Origin: Candidatus Eisenbergiella stercorigallinarum
GTDB lineage: Bacteria; Bacillota; Clostridia; Lachnospirales; Lachnospiraceae
Reading direction: 5' to 3'
Length of the DNA: 9,086 bases
Assembly (NCBI GenBank): GCA_019120525.1
Contig: DWUW01000117.1
Coordinates: forward strand, 1 to 9,086
Made by a program: the position numbers and the translations under genes
Notes under the pieces: model-generated
Databases searched by the model: none
Told to the model about the DNA's origin: nothing
The model's input: the letters and a program-made list of their open reading frames with translations, nothing else
Part shown: positions 5,470-9,086 of the stretch, one piece after another
Layout: each line of letters begins with the position of its first letter
Position numbering within the stretch: position 1 is the stretch's first letter

Positions 5470-8400
5470 ATGCCAAAGAGAACCGACATCCACAAAGTTC
5501 TGATCATCGGCTCCGGCCCGATCATCATCGGCCAGGCCTGCGAGTTTGGCTATTCCGGGACCCAGGCCTGCAAGGCCCTGCGGAAGCTGGGATATGAGAT
5601 CGTGCTGGTCAATTCCAACCCGGCCACCATCATGACGGATCCGGAAACCGCCGATGTTACCTACATTGAGCCGCTGAATGTACAGCGTCTGGAGCAGATC
5701 ATCGCCAAGGAGCGCCCTGACGCCCTGCTGCCCAACCTGGGCGGCCAGTCCGGCCTGAATCTGTGCTCGGAGCTGAGCAAGGCGGGCATTCTGGATAAAT
5801 ACAATGTAAAGGTGATCGGCGTCCAGGTGGACGCCATCGAGCGGGGTGAGGATCGGATCGAATTCAAGAAGGCCATGAACGCCCTCGGCATTGAAATGGC
5901 AAGAAGCGAGGTCGCCTACAGCGTGGAGGAGGCGCTTGGGATCGCGGACCGTCTGGGGTACCCGGTGGTGCTTCGTCCCGCCTATACCATGGGCGGCGCG
6001 GGCGGCGGCCTGGTCTATAATAAGGAAGAGCTGAAAACCGTCTGCGCCAGAGGGCTTCAGGCCAGTCTGGTGGGGCAGGTCCTGGTGGAGGAATCCATCC
6101 TCGGCTGGGAGGAGCTGGAGCTTGAGGTGGTTCGTGACGCGGACAACAACATGATCACCGTCTGCTTCATTGAAAACATCGACCCTCTCGGCGTGCATAC
6201 CGGCGATTCCTTCTGCGCCGCGCCCATGCTCACCATTTCCGAAGAATGTCAGAAGCGGCTTCAGGAGGCTGCGTACAAGATCGTCGAGAGCGTTCAGGTC
6301 ATCGGCGGCACCAACGTGCAGTTCGCCCATGATCCGGAGACGGACCGTATCGTGGTCATCGAGATCAATCCCCGTACCTCCCGTTCCTCCGCGCTGGCCT
6401 CCAAGGCGACGGGCTTCCCCATCGCTCTGGTATCCGCCATGCTGGCCTGCGGCCTGACCTTAAAGGACATTCCCTGCGGAAAATACGGCACGCTGGATAA
6501 ATATGTCCCCGACGGAGACTACGTGGTCATCAAGTTCGCCCGCTGGGCCTTTGAAAAATTCAAGGGCGTGCAGGATAAGCTGGGCACTCAGATGCGCGCG
6601 GTGGGCGAGGTCATGAGCATCGGCAAGACCTATAAGGAGGCCTTCCAGAAGGCCATCCGCAGCCTGGAGACCGGCAGGTACGGTCTGGGCGGGCTGAAAA
6701 AGTTCCAGAGTAAAACAAAGGAACAGCTTCTTTCCATGCTTGCGACCCCTTCCAGCGAACGGCATTTTCAGATGTACGAGGCGCTTCTGAAGGGAGCCAC
6801 CGTCGACGAGATCTACGAGATCACAAAGGTGAAAAAATGGTTCCTCGAGCAGATGAAGGAGCTGACCGAGGAGGAAACCGCTCTGCGTTCCTTCCGCGGA
6901 AGCCTTCCCTCCGACGAGCTTCTGATCTCCGCCAAGAAGGACGGATTTTCCGACAAATACATCAGCCAGCTTCTGGAGATCCCGGAGGCTGCCGTGCGCT
7001 CCCGCCGGCTCGCCCTCGGCGTCACGGAGGCCTGGGAGGGCGTCCATGTGAGCGGAACGCCGGACAGCGCCTACTACTATTCCACCTATAACGCTTCGGA
7101 CAAGAATCCGGTCCGTACGGAAAAGCCGAAGGTGATGATCCTTGGCGGCGGCCCGAACCGGATCGGACAGGGAATCGAATTTGACTACTGCTGCGTACAC
7201 GCTTCCCTCGCCCTGAAAAAGCTGGGCTTTGAGACCATTATCGTAAACTGCAATCCGGAAACCGTTTCCACGGATTACGACACCTCGGACAAGCTCTATT
7301 TTGAGCCTCTGACGCTGGAAGACGTGCTGAGCATCTATGAGAAGGAAAAGCCGGTGGGCGTTATCGCCCAGTTCGGCGGACAGACTCCTCTGAACCTGGC
7401 TTCCGAACTGGAGAGAAACGGCGTAAAGATCCTCGGCACTTCTCCTTCCGTCATCGATCTGGCCGAGGACCGCGATCTGTTCCGCGCCATGATGGACAAG
7501 CTGCACATCCCCATGCCGGAATCCGGCATGGCCACCACCGTGGAGGAGGCCCTCTCCATTGCGGAAAGCATCGGCTATCCCGTCATGGTACGTCCGTCCT
7601 ATGTTCTGGGCGGCCGCGGTATGGAGGTGGTCTATGACCCGGAAAGCATGGAAGGCTACATGAAGGCCGCCGTCGGCGTCACGCCCGACCGGCCGATCCT
7701 GATCGACCGCTTCCTGAACCATGCCATGGAGTGCGAAGCCGACGCCATCAGCGACGGCACCCACGCCTTTGTGCCCGCCGTCATGGAGCACATTGAGCTT
7801 GCGGGCATCCACTCCGGCGACTCCGCCTGCATCCTGCCTTCCGTACACATTCCGGCGGACAATCTGGAAACCATCAAGGAATACACCAGAAAGATCGCGG
7901 AGGAGATGCATGTCAAGGGGCTGATGAACATGCAGTATGCCATTGAAAACGGAAAGGTTTATGTCCTGGAAGCCAACCCCCGCGCCTCCCGCACGGTGCC
8001 TCTGGTTTCCAAGGTCTGCAACATCCGCATGGTGCCCCTTGCCATCGACGTGATCATGCAGGATTACACCCATAATCCGTCTCCGGTGCCTTCCCTGAAG
8101 GAACAGCACATCCCTTACTTCGGCGTAAAGGAAGCTGTCTTCCCCTTCAACATGTTCCCGGAGGTGGATCCCATCCTCGGGCCGGAAATGCGTTCCACCG
8201 GAGAGGTGCTCGGCCTTTCTTCCTCCTTCGGCGAAGCCTTTTTCAAGTCCCAGGAGGCGACCCAGTCCCGGCTTCCTCTGTCCGGCACGGTGCTCATCTC
8301 CGTCAGCCGGAAGGACAAGCCCGAGGTAAAGGCGCTGGCGGAAGCCTTCCATAAGGCCGGCTTTTCCATCATCGCCACCGCAGGCACCGCCGCCCTCATC

Positions 8401-8694
8401 CGCGAGGCAGGCATTCCTGTTGAGCAGGTGAAGAAGCTCTCCGAGGGCCGCCCGAACATTCTGGACCTGATTACCAACGGCAAGATCCAGCTCATCGTCA
8501 ATACGCCGGTGGGCAAAGACAGCGCCAACGACGACAGCTATCTGCGAAAGGCCGCCATCAAGGGAAAGATCACCTATATCACCACCATGGCCGCCGGACT
8601 TGCCGCAGCGGAAGGCATCCTCTACGTCCAGCAGCACGGCAGGGGCGAAGTACACTCCCTTCAGGCGCTTCATGCGATGATTCAGGAGAAATAA
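5470..8694 (+). CDS. carB: Carbamoyl-phosphate synthase, large (synthetase) subunit
   Basis: CarB makes carbamoyl phosphate from bicarbonate, ammonia and two ATP, feeding pyrimidine and arginine synthesis. It normally pairs with the glutaminase subunit CarA, which supplies ammonia. The 1074 residues match E. coli CarB (1073). Domains: carboxyphosphate half (about 1-400, starting IIGSGPIIIGQACEF), linker/oligomerisation (about 400-550), carbamoyl-phosphate half (about 550-930, starting GGGPNRIGQGIEFDY near 559), and a C-terminal MGS-type allosteric domain (about 930-1074). ATP-grasp metal-site motifs are intact in both halves: EINPRTSRS (E298, N300) and LEANPRASRT (E834, N836). In the allosteric domain T970 and T973 (ATAGT), K989 and the TT pair 1038-1039 match the E. 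coli region that binds UMP and ornithine, so feedback control is inferred. No carA is adjacent: lacZ diverges upstream and an acetyltransferase follows. carA is presumably elsewhere. Confidence 0.98.
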   Translation: MPKRTDIHKVLIIGSGPIIIGQACEFGYSGTQACKALRKLGYEIVLVNSNPATIMTDPETADVTYIEPLNVQRLEQIIAKERPDALLPNLGGQSGLNLCSELSKAGILDKYNVKVIGVQVDAIERGEDRIEFKKAMNALGIEMARSEVAYSVEEALGIADRLGYPVVLRPAYTMGGAGGGLVYNKEELKTVCARGLQASLVGQVLVEESILGWEELELEVVRDADNNMITVCFIENIDPLGVHTGDSFCAAPMLTISEECQKRLQEAAYKIVESVQVIGGTNVQFAHDPETDRIVVIEINPRTSRSSALASKATGFPIALVSAMLACGLTLKDIPCGKYGTLDKYVPDGDYVVIKFARWAFEKFKGVQDKLGTQMRAVGEVMSIGKTYKEAFQKAIRSLETGRYGLGGLKKFQSKTKEQLLSMLATPSSERHFQMYEALLKGATVDEIYEITKVKKWFLEQMKELTEEETALRSFRGSLPSDELLISAKKDGFSDKYISQLLEIPEAAVRSRRLALGVTEAWEGVHVSGTPDSAYYYSTYNASDKNPVRTEKPKVMILGGGPNRIGQGIEFDYCCVHASLALKKLGFETIIVNCNPETVSTDYDTSDKLYFEPLTLEDVLSIYEKEKPVGVIAQFGGQTPLNLASELERNGVKILGTSPSVIDLAEDRDLFRAMMDKLHIPMPESGMATTVEEALSIAESIGYPVMVRPSYVLGGRGMEVVYDPESMEGYMKAAVGVTPDRPILIDRFLNHAMECEADAISDGTHAFVPAVMEHIELAGIHSGDSACILPSVHIPADNLETIKEYTRKIAEEMHVKGLMNMQYAIENGKVYVLEANPRASRTVPLVSKVCNIRMVPLAIDVIMQDYTHNPSPVPSLKEQHIPYFGVKEAVFPFNMFPEVDPILGPEMRSTGEVLGLSSSFGEAFFKSQEATQSRLPLSGTVLISVSRKDKPEVKALAEAFHKAGFSIIATAGTAALIREAGIPVEQVKKLSEGRPNILDLITNGKIQLIVNTPVGKDSANDDSYLRKAAIKGKITYITTMAAGLAAAEGILYVQQHGRGEVHSLQALHAMIQEK

Positions 8695-8731
8695 GAAGCG
8701 TAAAACATAAGGAAAAATACGCAAAAGATTA

Positions 8732-8778
8732 CCAGGCGGGCAGATCCGCGGCTGTATGCTGCAGATTTGTCCGCCTGG
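8732..8778. repeat. Long imperfect hairpin after carB, without a U tract
   Basis: The arms 8732-8746 and 8764-8778 pair over 15 positions, including a few G-U pairs, with a perfect 8-bp base (CCAGGCGG/CCGCCTGG). After one mismatch, GCGGC (8748-8752) pairs with GCTGC (8758-8762) around a 5-base loop, so the whole 47 bases form one rod. On the plus strand the bases after it are CGATATGAG, not T-rich. It may be a U-poor terminator for carB, an mRNA-stabilising 3' end or a small dispersed repeat. Confidence 0.6.
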
Positions 8779-8835
8779 CGATATGAGTCCGGCTTTTACA
8801 GTTACCAGATTTTTTGCACAGAAAAGGTGGATTCC

Positions 8836-9086
8836 ATGACCGTACATGAAAAACAAATCTCCATCAGGAAAATGAACCCTGTACAGGAAGACTTTCTCCT
8901 CTTTCTGAAATGGATGACCGATCCTCTTACAATGAAATATTGGGAAGGAATGTCCGAACACTTCACTTATCAGAGAGTCGTCAGGGACTATTGGTCCGGC
9001 ATCCGGGAAGGCATCATTCCATGTATCATTACTTACCAGAAAAAGAATATCGGTTTCTGCCAGTTTTGTACCCTGAATCCCCAATA
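8836..9086 (+). CDS. GNAT-family N-acetyltransferase, AAC(6')-like, N-terminal part (runs off right edge)
   Basis: Only the first 83 codons are present; related enzymes are about 150-185 residues, so roughly half is missing, including most of the acetyl-CoA binding site. The protein starts MTVHEKQISIRKM and contains FLKWMTDPLTMKYWEGM (23-39) and IPCIITYQKKNIGFCQF. The order W..(T/N)D....(Y/W)W.G, then a P.I....K.IG..Q strand pair, resembles GNAT acetyltransferases of the aminoglycoside 6'-N-acetyltransferase type. These move acetyl from acetyl-CoA to an amino group in the cytoplasm; the true substrate here is unknown and drug resistance cannot be claimed. The start is supported by AAGGTGG at 8824-8830. 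It lies 141 bases after carB on the same strand with no clear promoter of its own. Hand counts of three sequence lines give about 43% GC, against 65% in a sampled carB line, which hints at separate ancestry. Confidence 0.75.
   Translation, partial: MTVHEKQISIRKMNPVQEDFLLFLKWMTDPLTMKYWEGMSEHFTYQRVVRDYWSGIREGIIPCIITYQKKNIGFCQFCTLNPQ

Noticed and set aside
5403..5597. A small plus-strand frame upstream of carB as a possible leader peptide
   Set aside because: It runs about 128 bases into carB in another frame, with no ribosome binding site at its start, and shows no pyrimidine- or arginine-attenuator features.
6460..9084. An 874-codon open frame on the minus strand, antisense to carB
   Set aside because: Same cause: it is codon-aligned with carB, which avoids TTA, CTA and TCA. 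It stops exactly at a carB TTA codon at 6460-6462. CarB itself is full length with intact motifs.
1..9086. CRISPR arrays, tRNA or rRNA genes, insertion sequences, phage or defence genes
   Set aside because: No regularly spaced repeats, cloverleaf genes, transposase motifs or paired terminal repeats were seen by eye on either strand.

Overview
The window looks like ordinary chromosomal DNA from a Gram-positive anaerobe, most likely a Clostridia member of the Lachnospiraceae type. The pointers are strong AGGAGG-type ribosome binding sites, AT-rich sigma-A promoters between moderately GC-rich genes, and the protein flavour of the GAPDH, HisJ/HisK-type phosphatase, LacZ and CarB. This placement comes from recognition only; no search was run.

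Layout from left to right. (1) 1-252, minus strand: the first 84 codons of a glyceraldehyde-3-phosphate dehydrogenase (gap), running off the left edge. (2) 253-546: a divergent control region holding a good gap promoter, a 10-bp inverted repeat, a candidate promoter for the next gene and a hairpin next to its ribosome binding site. (3) 547-1365, plus: a PHP-family histidinol-phosphatase. (4) 1386-1446: a 21-bp perfect inverted repeat that ends both this gene and the convergent one. (5) 1448-1975, minus: an uncharacterised beta-rich 175-residue protein that appears to be internally duplicated. (6) 2098-5187, minus: a complete, catalytically intact LacZ-type GH2 beta-galactosidase. (7) 5188-5469: a divergent lacZ/carB control region. 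(8) 5470-8694, plus: a complete carbamoyl-phosphate synthase large subunit (carB). (9) 8695-8835: a spacer with a long hairpin. (10) 8836 to the right edge, plus: the start of a GNAT acetyltransferase resembling the AAC(6') family, visibly AT-richer than carB.

The genes do not form one pathway or operon. They cover central glycolysis (gap), histidine biosynthesis (histidinol-phosphatase), lactose or galactoside hydrolysis (lacZ) and pyrimidine/arginine precursor synthesis (carB), mostly as single-gene units with alternating directions. Noteworthy absences are carA next to carB, other his genes next to the phosphatase, and a transporter or regulator next to lacZ.

I found no convincing new multi-gene system. 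The most rewarding items are the duplicated unknown protein at 1448-1975, the inverted repeat in the gap control region, the hairpin after carB, and the compositional break at the acetyltransferase.
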